Assembly: GCF_028863665.1 (NCBI RefSeq)
Contig: NZ_JARBFX010000003.1
Coordinates: 372,001 to 436,000, forward strand
Length of the DNA stretch: 64,000 bases
Source of the DNA: Aquabacter sediminis
GTDB lineage: Bacteria; Pseudomonadota; Alphaproteobacteria; Rhizobiales; Xanthobacteraceae
Reading direction: 5' to 3'
Under the pieces are notes generated by a model. The model ran no database searches. It was given only the letters and a program-made list of their open reading frames with translations, and was not told where the DNA came from. Made by a program: the position numbers and the translations under genes. This document shows, in pieces, positions 26,243 through 35,007 of the stretch; the first letter of the stretch is position 1; each line of letters opens with the position of its first letter.

Positions 26243-27447
26243 CGATTCTCGAAGCCGGACAGACCTCCCGTGCCTATCCCTATTGGCTCGACATTCGCCA
26301 TGCCCCGCCCCGCCCCATGGAGAGCGGGAAGTTCTGGCGGGTAAGCCGCCACGCCGATCTCCTTAAGGTGATCCGCCACCCGGATGTGGAATGCGCGGAC
26401 GCCTATGCGGGACTCATGCGGGTGGCGCGGCGGCAAGGCGCGGACATCACCCATTTCGGCAACCTCATCGGAGGCTTCTTTCTCGCCCGCAACGCCCCCT
26501 TCCACACGGCGGTGCGGCCCCTCTACCGGGCCATGGTGCGCCACATGACGGACGCCGCACCGCGCGAGCGGGTGGCGGGGCAGATGCGCGCGGCGCTCGA
26601 TGCGTTGGCCCATGGCGGCAAGGTGGACGCCACGACGGACCTGTGCTCGCCCTTGCCCATCAAGGTGGCCTCGGCCGCCCTCGGCCTATCCGAGGAGGTC
26701 ATCGGCCGCGTGCGCAACATCGCCCTCGACGTGCTGGACGAGGGGCTCTTTCCTTATCTGCCGGTGCGGGCCTATGCGGATTTGGAGCGCCGGGCAGCGG
26801 AATTGCATCGCCTGGTGGCCACCGAGGTGTTCGGCGAAACGCCGGCGCCGGCCATTGCCGAACTGATCGCCGCCGGACGCGGCGAGGCGCAGCTGTCCGA
26901 TACCGATCTCATCAACACCTTCACCACCTTCATCTTCGCCGCCACCCACGCCATCGGCGCCTCCTTCTCGGCGGCCCTCTATCTGCTGGCGCTTCACGAC
27001 GGGTTCGACGCCTTGGCACGCCGGCCTGAACTCAACCGCACCGCCGTAGACGAAGTGCTGCGCTACAGCTCGGTGCTGAGCGTGCTGATCCAGCGCGTGG
27101 CGGTGCGCGACCTGGAGGTGGGCGGCAGTTGCATTCCCGCGGGCACACAGATGGTGTGCGAAGTAGAGAGCGGCAATTTCGATCCGGCCGCCTATGAGGA
27201 TCCCGCCACCTTCGCGCTCGATCGCACCGGGCCTGTCCCGCTCTTCTTCGGCAGCGGCGCCCATGTGTGCCTCGGCGCCAATCTGGGGCGGATGCAGCTC
27301 AGCCTGTTCCTGGAAATGATCAGCCGCGACTATCGCTGCATACTCGAAGACAGCCGGCCGGACTGGCACATGCAGCTCGGCGTCCGCCGTCCGGCCCGCC
27401 TGCCGATGCGGATCACGTCCGCCCATAAGAAGGGGCTTTCCTCATGA
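26239..27447 (+). CDS. cytochrome P450 with an atypical I-helix
   Basis: This is a 402-residue soluble bacterial-type P450. The haem-ligand loop FFGSGAHVCLGAN with Cys344 and the ExxR pair Glu272/Arg275 are intact. The I-helix oxygen-activation site is not: where most P450s have Ala/Gly-Gly-x-Asp/Glu-Thr, residues 234-238 read A-A-T-H-A. Loss of both acid and threonine suggests substrate-assisted chemistry, peroxide use or a non-hydroxylation reaction. Set between an acyl-AMP ligase and a carrier protein with ATGA overlaps on both sides, it most likely acts on an acyl chain held on the ACP. No ferredoxin partner is adjacent. Confidence 0.92.
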   Translation: MTILEAGQTSRAYPYWLDIRHAPPRPMESGKFWRVSRHADLLKVIRHPDVECADAYAGLMRVARRQGADITHFGNLIGGFFLARNAPFHTAVRPLYRAMVRHMTDAAPRERVAGQMRAALDALAHGGKVDATTDLCSPLPIKVASAALGLSEEVIGRVRNIALDVLDEGLFPYLPVRAYADLERRAAELHRLVATEVFGETPAPAIAELIAAGRGEAQLSDTDLINTFTTFIFAATHAIGASFSAALYLLALHDGFDALARRPELNRTAVDEVLRYSSVLSVLIQRVAVRDLEVGGSCIPAGTQMVCEVESGNFDPAAYEDPATFALDRTGPVPLFFGSGAHVCLGANLGRMQLSLFLEMISRDYRCILEDSRPDWHMQLGVRRPARLPMRITSAHKKGLSS

Positions 27448-27707
27448 CCACGCTTTCTCCCCAGGCCCTGCGGGACTGGCTGGTGAACTATGCGGCCACC
27501 TCACTCAGCATGGGCAAGGAAGACATCCCGCTGGATGCCAATTTCGACACGTACGGCCTGGATTCCGTCGAAGTGATCGTCATGGCAGGCGTGATGGAGG
27601 AAGCCTTCGAGATCGAGATCGATCCCAGCTGGTTCTTCGACGATCCCACCATCAACGGCGTGGTGGCCATCCTCGGCCGGCGCCTGGCGCAGGAAGAGGA
27701 GGTCTGA
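27444..27707 (+). CDS. acyl carrier protein
   Basis: This is an 87-residue carrier protein with the phosphopantetheine attachment site at Ser41 in YGLDSVEVIVM. It is acidic and predicted to be a four-helix bundle. The start overlaps the P450 stop (ATGA). It should receive the acyl group from the FAAL-like ligase encoded upstream. It is clearly different from a housekeeping AcpP in the region before helix II (IPLDANFDTY), as expected for a pathway-specific carrier. A phosphopantetheinyl transferase must be supplied from elsewhere. Confidence 0.93.
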   Translation: MTTLSPQALRDWLVNYAATSLSMGKEDIPLDANFDTYGLDSVEVIVMAGVMEEAFEIEIDPSWFFDDPTINGVVAILGRRLAQEEEV

Positions 27708-27713
27708 CCGTCC

Positions 27714-30002
27714 ATGGCGCAGCAGGACAGGTCAGGGAAGGTGGAAACCGCACCCACTTCGGATGCCGCCCGAGTTTTGCCCCGGTGCCCGGACGAAGAG
27801 TTGGCACGGCTTGCCGCAGCCTTGTCGGCCGAGGGGCCAAAGGCTGTGGACGGGGACATCTTCGCTTGCCTTGAGACCTGGCCCTCCGATCCCCGCCTTC
27901 ACCTGTTGCGGATCCGCCAACTGGACGCCCTGGGCGACGGCCTGGCGCTGGACGCGCAGCTCGCCGAGGCGCGGCGCCGCTTTCCCCGCAATGCCCGCAT
28001 CGCCCTTCACGCCTTCCGACGGCTTCTGGCAACCGGCCACGGAGCGGACGCGCGCGCATTGTTCGAGGCGCAGATCTGGTGCGCGAGCCTGCCCGAGGGA
28101 AACCGGCTGGAGGCGCTCGAAAGCCTGTGCGCCGCGATCGGCGATGAAGGCGATCGTGCTGCCTTTCTCGGCGGCCTCCTGAAGGGCGGCGCGCAGGATC
28201 GCTTCGCCCTCCTGAAGCTCGCGGAACTGGACCTAGCGGTGGGGCGCACTGAGGCGGGGTTGGCGCGCTTCGGCGCGGCACGCGCCCTCGGCGAGGTGCC
28301 ACAGGCCGCCTGGCTTCTGGAGATCGAGACGCGCCTAAAGGCCGGGCAGGCGGACGAGACCGTTGGTACGCTGCTGGACGGCGCGCTGGAGCGTCACTCC
28401 GACCTGCCCCGCTTCCACACCCTCAAGTGCGATTTTCACGAGGCGCGCGGTGAGCGGGAGGCCCTTGCCCGGACGTTGGCAGCCGCCCGCACCCGCTTCC
28501 CGCGCCATCCCTGGCTGGCGCTGCGCCAGTTCAACCTGGATCTGTCCGCCGGGCGCCTGACCTCGGCTGGCACACTTCTGCGCGCCGAGGTCTGGTCCTC
28601 CCCCTTGCCGGAGGCCACGCGCCGGCGGGCGCTGGGTGCCTTCACCCGGGCCTGGACCGATTCACTGGGTCTCGACGAGGCGCTCGCCGAGCTGATGACC
28701 GGCGGGCCCGACGACCGCTTCGTCCTCACCAAGCGCGCCGGACATGCCATGAAGCAGCGGGCGTTTCCGGAAGCGCTCGCAATGCTGGACCAAGCCCTCT
28801 CCCTTGGCCCGCTGCCGCGGGAGGCGGAGGCGATGCAGGTGGACCTGTTGATGTTCACCGGCAAGTTCCAGGAGGCGCTGGCTCTGGCCAAGCGTGTGTT
28901 CGCCGCCGACCCTACCCGCAAAGCCATGCTGCGGCGGATCAACCTGACCGGCAGCGTCGCCAATTCCCAGGAGGACGTGACGCAGTCCATCATCCGGTCT
29001 ATCGAGCAATGGCCGGACGACCATCTCCTGCTGCAACGCTACAATCGCGCCGCCTTCCCCCGCGAGGTCGACCGAGCGCTGTTCGATCGCCTTCAGGCCC
29101 ATGCACGCACCGAGGAGGCCGAGGCCCACTGGCAGTACCAATACGCCCTTGCGTGTCTGCGCCATCGCGACACGCCTCAGGGCTATGCCATTCTCCAGCA
29201 GATCGTGGACAAGCCGCAGATCGGCTTTTTCGCCCAGCGCGTGCTGACCATCCTGCAATCGAAGCCCCTGGAGGCGTGGGACGCCACGGCGCGGTTCGAC
29301 AATGACACCATGTGCGACTTCCGCGTGGTGACGAAGCCGGGCGCACGGGCCACCTTCCTGGTGCTCAGCGGCGTGCGGGGAGACCTGGGCGGATTGCCCT
29401 TCACCCATGTGGACGTGCTGCTGGCGGACCACCCAGTCAACGTCATCTATCTGCGCGACAACAGCCGCCGCGCCTTCACCGGCGGCCTGCCGAGCCTCGG
29501 CGCGGACGAGGCGAGCATGATCGCCGCCCTGCGCCGCCATTGCGACGCGCTCGACAATGTGCCCGCCATTCCCTTCGGCGGCTCGTTCGCCGGCTGGTCG
29601 GCCATCCGCCTCGCCGTGCTCATGGGCGCGCCAGCGGCGCTGTCTCTGTCGGCGCCGGTGATGGATCCGACCGATGAGAGTGGCAATGCCCCCATGCGGC
29701 TCAGCCGGCGCTATATCGCATCGGTTCTACCGCCCCATGCCCGGGATCTGGCCGGCCTGGTGCGCGGGGCTCCAGGCACCACCATCTTCCATGCCTACGG
29801 CGCCCAGCATCTGCGCGACGGCCAGCACGCCAACGAATTGCGCGACGTGCCCAACGTGGTGACCATCCCGGTGGATTCGGACGATCATTTCATCGCCTCG
29901 GACCTGATCGCACAGGGGCTGTTCCATCCCCTCGTGGCGCGCGTGATCGAGGCCGCCGCGGGGGCCGCATCCAAGGCCCGACGGGAGCCCGCGCATGACT
30001 GA
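27714..30002 (+). CDS. TPR protein with a C-terminal alpha/beta-hydrolase-like domain
   Basis: This gene encodes 762 residues. Residues about 30-510 are rich in paired alpha helices with TPR spacing (several A-L-x-x-A-x-x-x-F/P units). From about 535 the sequence changes to an alpha/beta fold: ATFLVLSGVRGDLGGLPF, a candidate nucleophile Ser624 in FGGSFAGWSA, and a candidate DDH (His725) near the end. The elbow is GGSFAG rather than canonical GxSxG, so catalytic activity is not assured. In this operon it might release or transfer the acyl chain from the ACP. It lacks a signal peptide. Its TPR part recalls the TPR segment of the divergent glycosyltransferase. Confidence 0.8.
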   Translation: MAQQDRSGKVETAPTSDAARVLPRCPDEELARLAAALSAEGPKAVDGDIFACLETWPSDPRLHLLRIRQLDALGDGLALDAQLAEARRRFPRNARIALHAFRRLLATGHGADARALFEAQIWCASLPEGNRLEALESLCAAIGDEGDRAAFLGGLLKGGAQDRFALLKLAELDLAVGRTEAGLARFGAARALGEVPQAAWLLEIETRLKAGQADETVGTLLDGALERHSDLPRFHTLKCDFHEARGEREALARTLAAARTRFPRHPWLALRQFNLDLSAGRLTSAGTLLRAEVWSSPLPEATRRRALGAFTRAWTDSLGLDEALAELMTGGPDDRFVLTKRAGHAMKQRAFPEALAMLDQALSLGPLPREAEAMQVDLLMFTGKFQEALALAKRVFAADPTRKAMLRRINLTGSVANSQEDVTQSIIRSIEQWPDDHLLLQRYNRAAFPREVDRALFDRLQAHARTEEAEAHWQYQYALACLRHRDTPQGYAILQQIVDKPQIGFFAQRVLTILQSKPLEAWDATARFDNDTMCDFRVVTKPGARATFLVLSGVRGDLGGLPFTHVDVLLADHPVNVIYLRDNSRRAFTGGLPSLGADEASMIAALRRHCDALDNVPAIPFGGSFAGWSAIRLAVLMGAPAALSLSAPVMDPTDESGNAPMRLSRRYIASVLPPHARDLAGLVRGAPGTTIFHAYGAQHLRDGQHANELRDVPNVVTIPVDSDDHFIASDLIAQGLFHPLVARVIEAAAGAASKARREPAHD

Positions 30003-31302
30003 GGGCGAAGGCGCCGCTCGGCGCGTCCATGTGTGCGGGAACTTCGACATCTTCAATTATGGCGATGTGCTCTTTCCGCTCGTCGCCCGCCACCGTCTCG
30101 CCCCAGCCGGTTATGAGGTGGTGCCCGTCGCGCCCACCGCGCGCCGGTCCTGGCCGGACAGCCTGCCCGCCCTCTCGCTTCAGGACCTGTTCGCGGGCGC
30201 ACCCGGCGCCGGCATCCTGGTGGGCGGGGGGCACATCATCTCCGACATGCCGGTGACCGACTTCTTCGGCATTTCGGACGTGAAGGACGATCCGGGCGGC
30301 ACCTGGGCGCAGACTTACTTTTCCGGCCTGTGGCTGGGGGCGACCCTTCAGGCCTGCGTCACCGGCGTGCCCATCGCCTGGAACGCGCCCGGCGTGATGC
30401 GTCCCTTCATCCGCAGCGAGATCCGCGCGCTCGCCCTGGCGGCCATGAACGTGGCGGAGCGGGTCGCCGTGCGCGATGCGGAGAGCCAGCGGCTTCTGGG
30501 GCCCCAGGCTGAGGGGCGCGCCTGCGTGTCCCCCGACACCGTGCTCGACATTTCCGCCCTCTGGCCGCGTGAGGGCCTGGCCAAGGACTTCGCGGGCCTT
30601 GTCTCCCGAGCCGGCTTCGACCCGGGACAGCGCTTCCTGGCCATCCAGGTGCGCCGGCTCTTGAAGATGGAGGCCTTCCCGGACATTGCGGCGCAGATTT
30701 CCGCCCATGCGCGGGCCAGCGGCCTCGTGCCGATCCTGGTGGCCATCGGCCCGGGGCTCCGGGATGACGAGGCGGCGCGCCACACTGCGGCGTATCTGGA
30801 TTGCCCTCACATCCTGCTGGATGCCCCCGCATCGCTCCGGGAGATCACGGCGGCGCTGGCGTTTTCGTCGGCTTTCGTCGGGCAGTCACTGCACGGCTGC
30901 ATCGTCGCGTCCGCCTATGACGTGCCTGCTTTGGTCGTGGCCGAGCGTCCGGCGCGGCGGCTGGCGGGTTTCCTGACCTATCGCGGCACCCCTGAGCTTC
31001 TGTTCGAGGGCTGGTCGCAGGCATTCGAGGCGCTCGGCACCCTGCCGTCCCGCATGCCCGTGCCCGTAACCATGCGCACGGAGGTCGACCGGCACTGGGC
31101 CGACATCATCGCCATGCTCCACCAGCCGCAGGACCGCAGCGCAGCGCAGCTCGCCTTCCTGCTGCTCTATGCCCGGCTGGGCATGCGTGGCCTCGGCCCG
31201 GAATGGAGCCTTCGCCCCTTCCGGCCCTCGGCCTATGGAGAACGGGAGTCTGCCCTCAAGCGCGGACCCCGCCGGCCAGAACGGACGGCACAAGGGGAAT
31301 GA
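29995..31302 (+). CDS. polysaccharide pyruvyl transferase family protein
   Basis: This 435-residue cytoplasmic protein matches the pyruvyl-transferase family (PF04230): GNFDIFNYGDVLFP at 14-27, the glycine-rich ILVGGGHIISD near 74-84, and GQSLHGCIVASAYDVPALV near 298-316. Characterised members add a pyruvate ketal to a sugar of an exopolysaccharide or cell-wall polymer; some relatives have drifted to other transfers. It overlaps the preceding gene by 8 nt. With the divergent glycosyltransferase and methyltransferases it points to a glycan as part of this locus's product. Confidence 0.87.
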   Translation: MTEGEGAARRVHVCGNFDIFNYGDVLFPLVARHRLAPAGYEVVPVAPTARRSWPDSLPALSLQDLFAGAPGAGILVGGGHIISDMPVTDFFGISDVKDDPGGTWAQTYFSGLWLGATLQACVTGVPIAWNAPGVMRPFIRSEIRALALAAMNVAERVAVRDAESQRLLGPQAEGRACVSPDTVLDISALWPREGLAKDFAGLVSRAGFDPGQRFLAIQVRRLLKMEAFPDIAAQISAHARASGLVPILVAIGPGLRDDEAARHTAAYLDCPHILLDAPASLREITAALAFSSAFVGQSLHGCIVASAYDVPALVVAERPARRLAGFLTYRGTPELLFEGWSQAFEALGTLPSRMPVPVTMRTEVDRHWADIIAMLHQPQDRSAAQLAFLLLYARLGMRGLGPEWSLRPFRPSAYGERESALKRGPRRPERTAQGE

Positions 31303-31624
31303 TCGCTGCTGCCACCATCGTCTGCGGGGCGGTGATGCCGGCCATCAGCGGTGCGTCGCTGCCCGGTTGCCGCGCCATGATATAGGCGGAGGAGGCGGTG
31401 GGGCAGGATTTGAAACAGGAGCGCGATGGTGAGCGCCTTGCCGGTGTGGTCGAAGGGGCGAGCAACAGGGCCGCCACCGGCATCAGAAGAAACTTCACCG
31501 CCGCGGAGGAGACCACCAGCCCCACCCGTTGGCGGGCGGTGGAAAACTCCCGTGCGGCGCCTACGCACAACGGGCCGATGGGCAGCGAGGCCGCGCTCAG
31601 TTGTCCTAGAGCGGTAGCGATCAT
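31256..31624 (-). pseudogene. AEC-family transporter remnant
   Basis: The minus strand encodes the C-terminal part of an auxin-efflux-carrier-type permease. It starts LGQLSAASLPIGPLCVGA and ends ARQPGSDAPLMAGITAPQT. The middle (HTGKALTIALLFQILP) lies in another frame, so at least two frameshifts have occurred, and the N-terminal half of the gene is absent. Its 3' end overlaps the pyruvyl-transferase gene by 47 nt on the opposite strand. It is non-functional. Confidence 0.7.
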
Positions 31625-31761
31625 CGTGAAGCAGCAGAGCTTTCCAAATCACGCAGAACCTTATTCAAGCTGCCTGTCGGAGGTGGAGGCCGGTAGGTAG
31701 GGTGAAGGCTCTGTCATTTGATATTCGGGTCCGTGTTCTTGCCGCGTTGGCGGGCGGGACG

Positions 31762-32142
31762 TGATCTTCCTCGGTTTTGTGGACACCCCTGTTAGCTTTT
31801 GCGAGCTTCACAGGAGTGTTCAATGGGCCCACGGCGTCGGGTTTTTCCAGAGGCGCTCAAGCAGGAGGCCGTTGACCGGGTGACCTCCAGCAGCCTTTCC
31901 ACCGTTCAGGTGGCGCAGGAGCTGGAACTGCACGAGACGGTTCTGCGGCGGTGGGTGAGAGATTTCGCACCCCAGGCGAGGGGAGCGGCGCAGCGCCCGA
32001 TGCCGTAGGCGGCGGCCCCGTCGCCGGCGGACCTTGCTGCGGAGAACGCCCGGCTCAGGCGGGAGAACGAGCGGTTGCGGATGGAGCGCGACATCCTAAA
32101 AAACGCCGCGCTCATCTTCGGAGCGGCCTCCCGATCATAAGT
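31762..32142 (+). mobile_element. IS3-family relic with interrupted orfA
   Basis: OrfA begins at ATG 31823 (MGPRRRVFPEALKQEAVDRV) with an HTH_Tnp_1 domain. A TAG at 32006 interrupts it, and the same frame continues with a leucine-zipper-like stretch to TAA at 32140. A run of six A residues near 32097 could be the remains of the frameshift signal. OrfB is missing. The left edge carries TGATCTTCC and GGTTTTGTGGACACC, matching the relic at 16.48 kb. Confidence 0.75.
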
Positions 32143-32522
32143 ATCAATTGATCGAATCAGAATTCTCTCAATTACAAATGTAACAACTAATTCTGGTAAT
32201 TGGCTATTATGGCGAATTCCAAGAAAGTTGTGTTATTGAAGCGCTGGCAGGGAATTGGGGTTTCCTTCACCGCTGCAGACTGACGATTCGACACATCAGG
32301 AAGAGGAAGCGACAGTCAGAAGATGGCAAGGCATATCCGGCATTTCGGCTGTCCGGGCGATTTGACGGTGGATCATCTGGGCGCTACATCGAGTATCTGG
32401 AAGTGGATATTCAATTTCAAAAAATAGAAATGTGTAGCGGGCACGGTCACGGAGCTGAAATGATGACCAGATTTCATAATAAACTGAGTGCGAATGAACG
32501 ATAAAGGGACGACCTTCATTTA
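32143..32522. other. gene-less AT-rich stretch
   Basis: These 380 nt lie between the IS3 relic and the 3' end of the ABC permease gene. Base composition is clearly lower in G+C than the surrounding genome. I see no supported gene, RNA or strong hairpin. It is probably leftover element or acquired DNA. Confidence 0.5.
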
Positions 32523-33191
32523 TCATTTGGCGATGGCGCGGCGCTCAAGAACGGTAATGCAACGGACGAGCGGCCAGAGCATGAGCAGGTAGAGCAACGC
32601 GGCCACCACCAGCGGAGTGGTATTGAACATGTTGCCCTGGGCGATACGCGCGGTGCGCAGCAGCTCCGGCAGCGTCACCACCGAGGCCAGTGAGGTGAGC
32701 TTGATCGCCTCAAGGATATTCGACATGAGGTCGGGTAGCACATTGCGAACAGCCTGAGGCAGCACCACGAAGCGCAAGGTGGAGATCATGCCGAGCCCGG
32801 TGGAGCGCGCGGCTTCGACCTGGCCCTTCGGCACACTCTCGATGCCGGCCCGGAACACTTCCGCATAATAGGCCGAGGTGTTGAGAATGAGGGCTGCGCA
32901 CACCGCCTGGATGGAGGACAGTTCCAGGCCGAGGAAGGGCATGCCGTAATAGATGAAGATGAGCAGCACCAAAGGCGGGAAGGCACGCAGGAAGTCGATA
33001 TAGACGATCAGCGCGCCCGTCAGCACCCGGCCGCGCACCTCCTGTAGCGCGGCGATGGCGAGCCCCACCGCAAGGCCGACCGGCACGGTGATGACCGCCA
33101 GCAGCAGCGTCATCCGAAGGCCCGTCAGGAGATTGGGCAGGACGCGCTCGGCGATGGCGAGGTTCAGAAACTGATGGATGAAGGTCTCCAT
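32523..33191 (-). CDS. polar amino acid-type ABC permease (second)
   Basis: This 222-residue membrane protein has about five hydrophobic helices and the family motif of the His/Gln/Glu importer class: AGIESVPKGQVEAARSTGL followed by LPQAVRNVLPDL. It pairs with the permease encoded 13 nt upstream. ATG 33191 is chosen because GAGGAGG lies 7 nt before it and it avoids overlapping the upstream gene. It is the last gene of the minus-strand importer operon. The ATPase for this importer is encoded separately at 36250. Confidence 0.92.
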   Translation of the reverse strand: METFIHQFLNLAIAERVLPNLLTGLRMTLLLAVITVPVGLAVGLAIAALQEVRGRVLTGALIVYIDFLRAFPPLVLLIFIYYGMPFLGLELSSIQAVCAALILNTSAYYAEVFRAGIESVPKGQVEAARSTGLGMISTLRFVVLPQAVRNVLPDLMSNILEAIKLTSLASVVTLPELLRTARIAQGNMFNTTPLVVAALLYLLMLWPLVRCITVLERRAIAK

Positions 33192-33204
33192 GGCAGACCT
33201 CCTC

Positions 33205-33873
33205 TCAAGCCCAGCGGAAGCGTCGCTCAAGGCGACGGCTGAAGGCGACCAGGGGAACCAGGAACAGCAGATAGCCGATGGCGGCGACCATCAGCGGCGT
33301 CGCATTGGAGGCATAGCCCAGCGCGGCGCTGGCTTCGGCAAGAAGATCGGGCACCGCCACCACCGAGGCGAGCGAGGTGTTCTTCACCGTGGCGATGACG
33401 CGGCTGGTGAGCGGCGCCATGACCCGGCGCAGCGCCTGAGGCAGAAGCACATAAATTAGGACCTGGGTGAGCGACATGCCGGTTGAGCGGGCCGCTTCGC
33501 TCTGCCCCTTCGGCAGCGAGGACAGGCCGGCCCAGACCAGTTCCTCGGTGAAGGCAGCCAGGACGAGGCTCAGGGCAACCCAGGAGACGAACATGCCGCT
33601 GAGCCGGAGGCCGAGATAGGGCATGCCGAAGAAGCCGACCACGATGATCATCAGGGGCGGCAAGGCGCGCATGACATCCGCGAACACAGCGATCAAAGCG
33701 TTCACGCCCCGCCAGCGGGCGCTGCGCAGCATGGCGAGCAGGATCCCGAGCACAAGGCCCGTGCAAACCACCATGACCGACAGCTCAATGGTGACGAGCA
33801 GCCCCTTCAGGAGATCCGGCAGGTAGCGCAGTGCTACATCGATGTTGAAGAAGGCGTGCGTGAGTTTGTTCAT
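33205..33873 (-). CDS. polar amino acid-type ABC permease (first)
   Basis: This 222-residue inner-membrane permease has the EAA-loop motif LSSLPKGQSEAARSTGM and LPQALRRVMAPL, which contact the ATPase. It lies between the binding-protein gene (68 nt upstream) and the second permease gene. The heterodimeric pair is typical of importers for amino acids, opines and related small nitrogenous solutes. The shared operator layout with the hydantoinase operon suggests a cyclic amide or amino acid derivative as the substrate. Confidence 0.92.
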   Translation of the reverse strand: MNKLTHAFFNIDVALRYLPDLLKGLLVTIELSVMVVCTGLVLGILLAMLRSARWRGVNALIAVFADVMRALPPLMIIVVGFFGMPYLGLRLSGMFVSWVALSLVLAAFTEELVWAGLSSLPKGQSEAARSTGMSLTQVLIYVLLPQALRRVMAPLTSRVIATVKNTSLASVVAVPDLLAEASAALGYASNATPLMVAAIGYLLFLVPLVAFSRRLERRFRWA

Positions 33874-33941
33874 CGATCGGGATCCGCAGGCGGTCGGGCG
33901 CAGGTGGACGTCGCCCCGCCGGACGGCGGGGCGACGGGCAC

Positions 33942-34784
33942 TCAGGCTTTGCAGTTCAAAGGGTGCGGCGTCGGGTCATAATGGGGCATGCCCTCGGGGC
34001 CGTAGCCGGGGACCACGGTCTCCGTCATGCCGCCCTTGACGGGCGGGAGGCCGGTCCATTTCTGGAAGATCTGGCCAAGCACGCCCTTGGTCTTTAGGCA
34101 TTCCAGGGCCGCATCCACTTTGTTGCGGGTCGCGGCATCGTCCAGATTGAAGGCGTAGCCAAAATATTCCTTGCGATCCACATAGAAGGTCGAGGGCTTG
34201 AAGATCGGGTTCTCCTTGGAGAGCCAGCCGGCGGAGGCGGTGTACATCACAGCCGCATCGGCCTGGCCCGATGCCACGGCGGCAGCGGCGTCGGAATGCT
34301 TGTCGAAGCGCTGAACGGTGATGTTGTATTTGGGCGCCTCGGCGGAGATCCAGCGATCGAAGAGATTGCCCTTGTTGGTGGCGACCACCTTGCCCTTCAG
34401 GTCCTCCAGCGACTTTACGTCGGGCCCCTTGGCATTCAGCAGGAAGCCGTAGGTGGCATCCCCATAGCCTTCCGCGAACAGGATATTCTGGGCCCGCTCG
34501 GCGGTGATTGTCGCCGGAGCGAGGATCATGTCGAACTTCTTGGCGATCAGCCCTGGAATGGTGGCGGACCATGGCTGGTCGATGACCTTGATCTCCACGC
34601 CCATCTCCTTCGACAGGGCCGCGGCGATGTCGATGTCGATGCCCTTGAACTTGCCGTCATCGCCCACCACGGCAAAGGGGGCGTAACCCACGTCGGCTGC
34701 AGCGACGATGGGCTGCTGCGCCTTGGCCGCTGCGACAGAGGCCAGCATGGCGGCCGAGAACAGAACCGTATGCAGAAGCTTCAA
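33942..34784 (-). CDS. ABC transporter periplasmic binding protein (polar amino acid family)
   Basis: This 280-residue protein begins with a Sec signal peptide cleaved near residue 22 (AKA-QQ). It has the type II binding fold of the SBP_bac_3 family: YAPFAVVGDDGKFKGIDIDIAAAL, then a central DLKGKVVATNKGN and a GQADAAVMYTASAG segment. It is the first gene of the minus-strand importer operon. A candidate IclR operator starts 31 nt before its ATG. Two cysteines near the C-terminal half and tail could form a disulfide. Confidence 0.92.
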   Translation of the reverse strand: MKLLHTVLFSAAMLASVAAAKAQQPIVAAADVGYAPFAVVGDDGKFKGIDIDIAAALSKEMGVEIKVIDQPWSATIPGLIAKKFDMILAPATITAERAQNILFAEGYGDATYGFLLNAKGPDVKSLEDLKGKVVATNKGNLFDRWISAEAPKYNITVQRFDKHSDAAAAVASGQADAAVMYTASAGWLSKENPIFKPSTFYVDRKEYFGYAFNLDDAATRNKVDAALECLKTKGVLGQIFQKWTGLPPVKGGMTETVVPGYGPEGMPHYDPTPHPLNCKA

Positions 34785-34815
34785 CGTGGTTCTCCTGTCA
34801 CTGGAAGGGAAATGA

Positions 34816-34854
34816 TCGTTTCATTGTGTAGAACGATCTTTCGTTAATTGGAAC
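34816..34854 (-). promoter_or_regulatory. candidate IclR operator upstream of the binding-protein gene
   Basis: Read on the minus strand, a GTTCCA half-site (34854-34849) is followed after 13 nt by CGTTCTAC, a 3-nt spacer and ATGAAACGA (ending at 34816). The same architecture, with the same spacings, lies before the ATPase/hydantoinase operon. It ends 31 nt from the start codon, where a bound regulator would block or assist RNA polymerase. Confidence 0.65.
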
Positions 34855-35007
34855 ACATGTGGAAGCTGGGTCAAGACTCCATCTGCATCCGACTGCACAA
34901 AAAGCGCCCCACTCATAAAAATGCCCATTCGGTCGGCACGTGGCGCCAGATTGGGCCAGGCAATGCTGCAGCAGAGGGCAGGCGAGGCACCCACTCCCCG
35001 GACAGGA

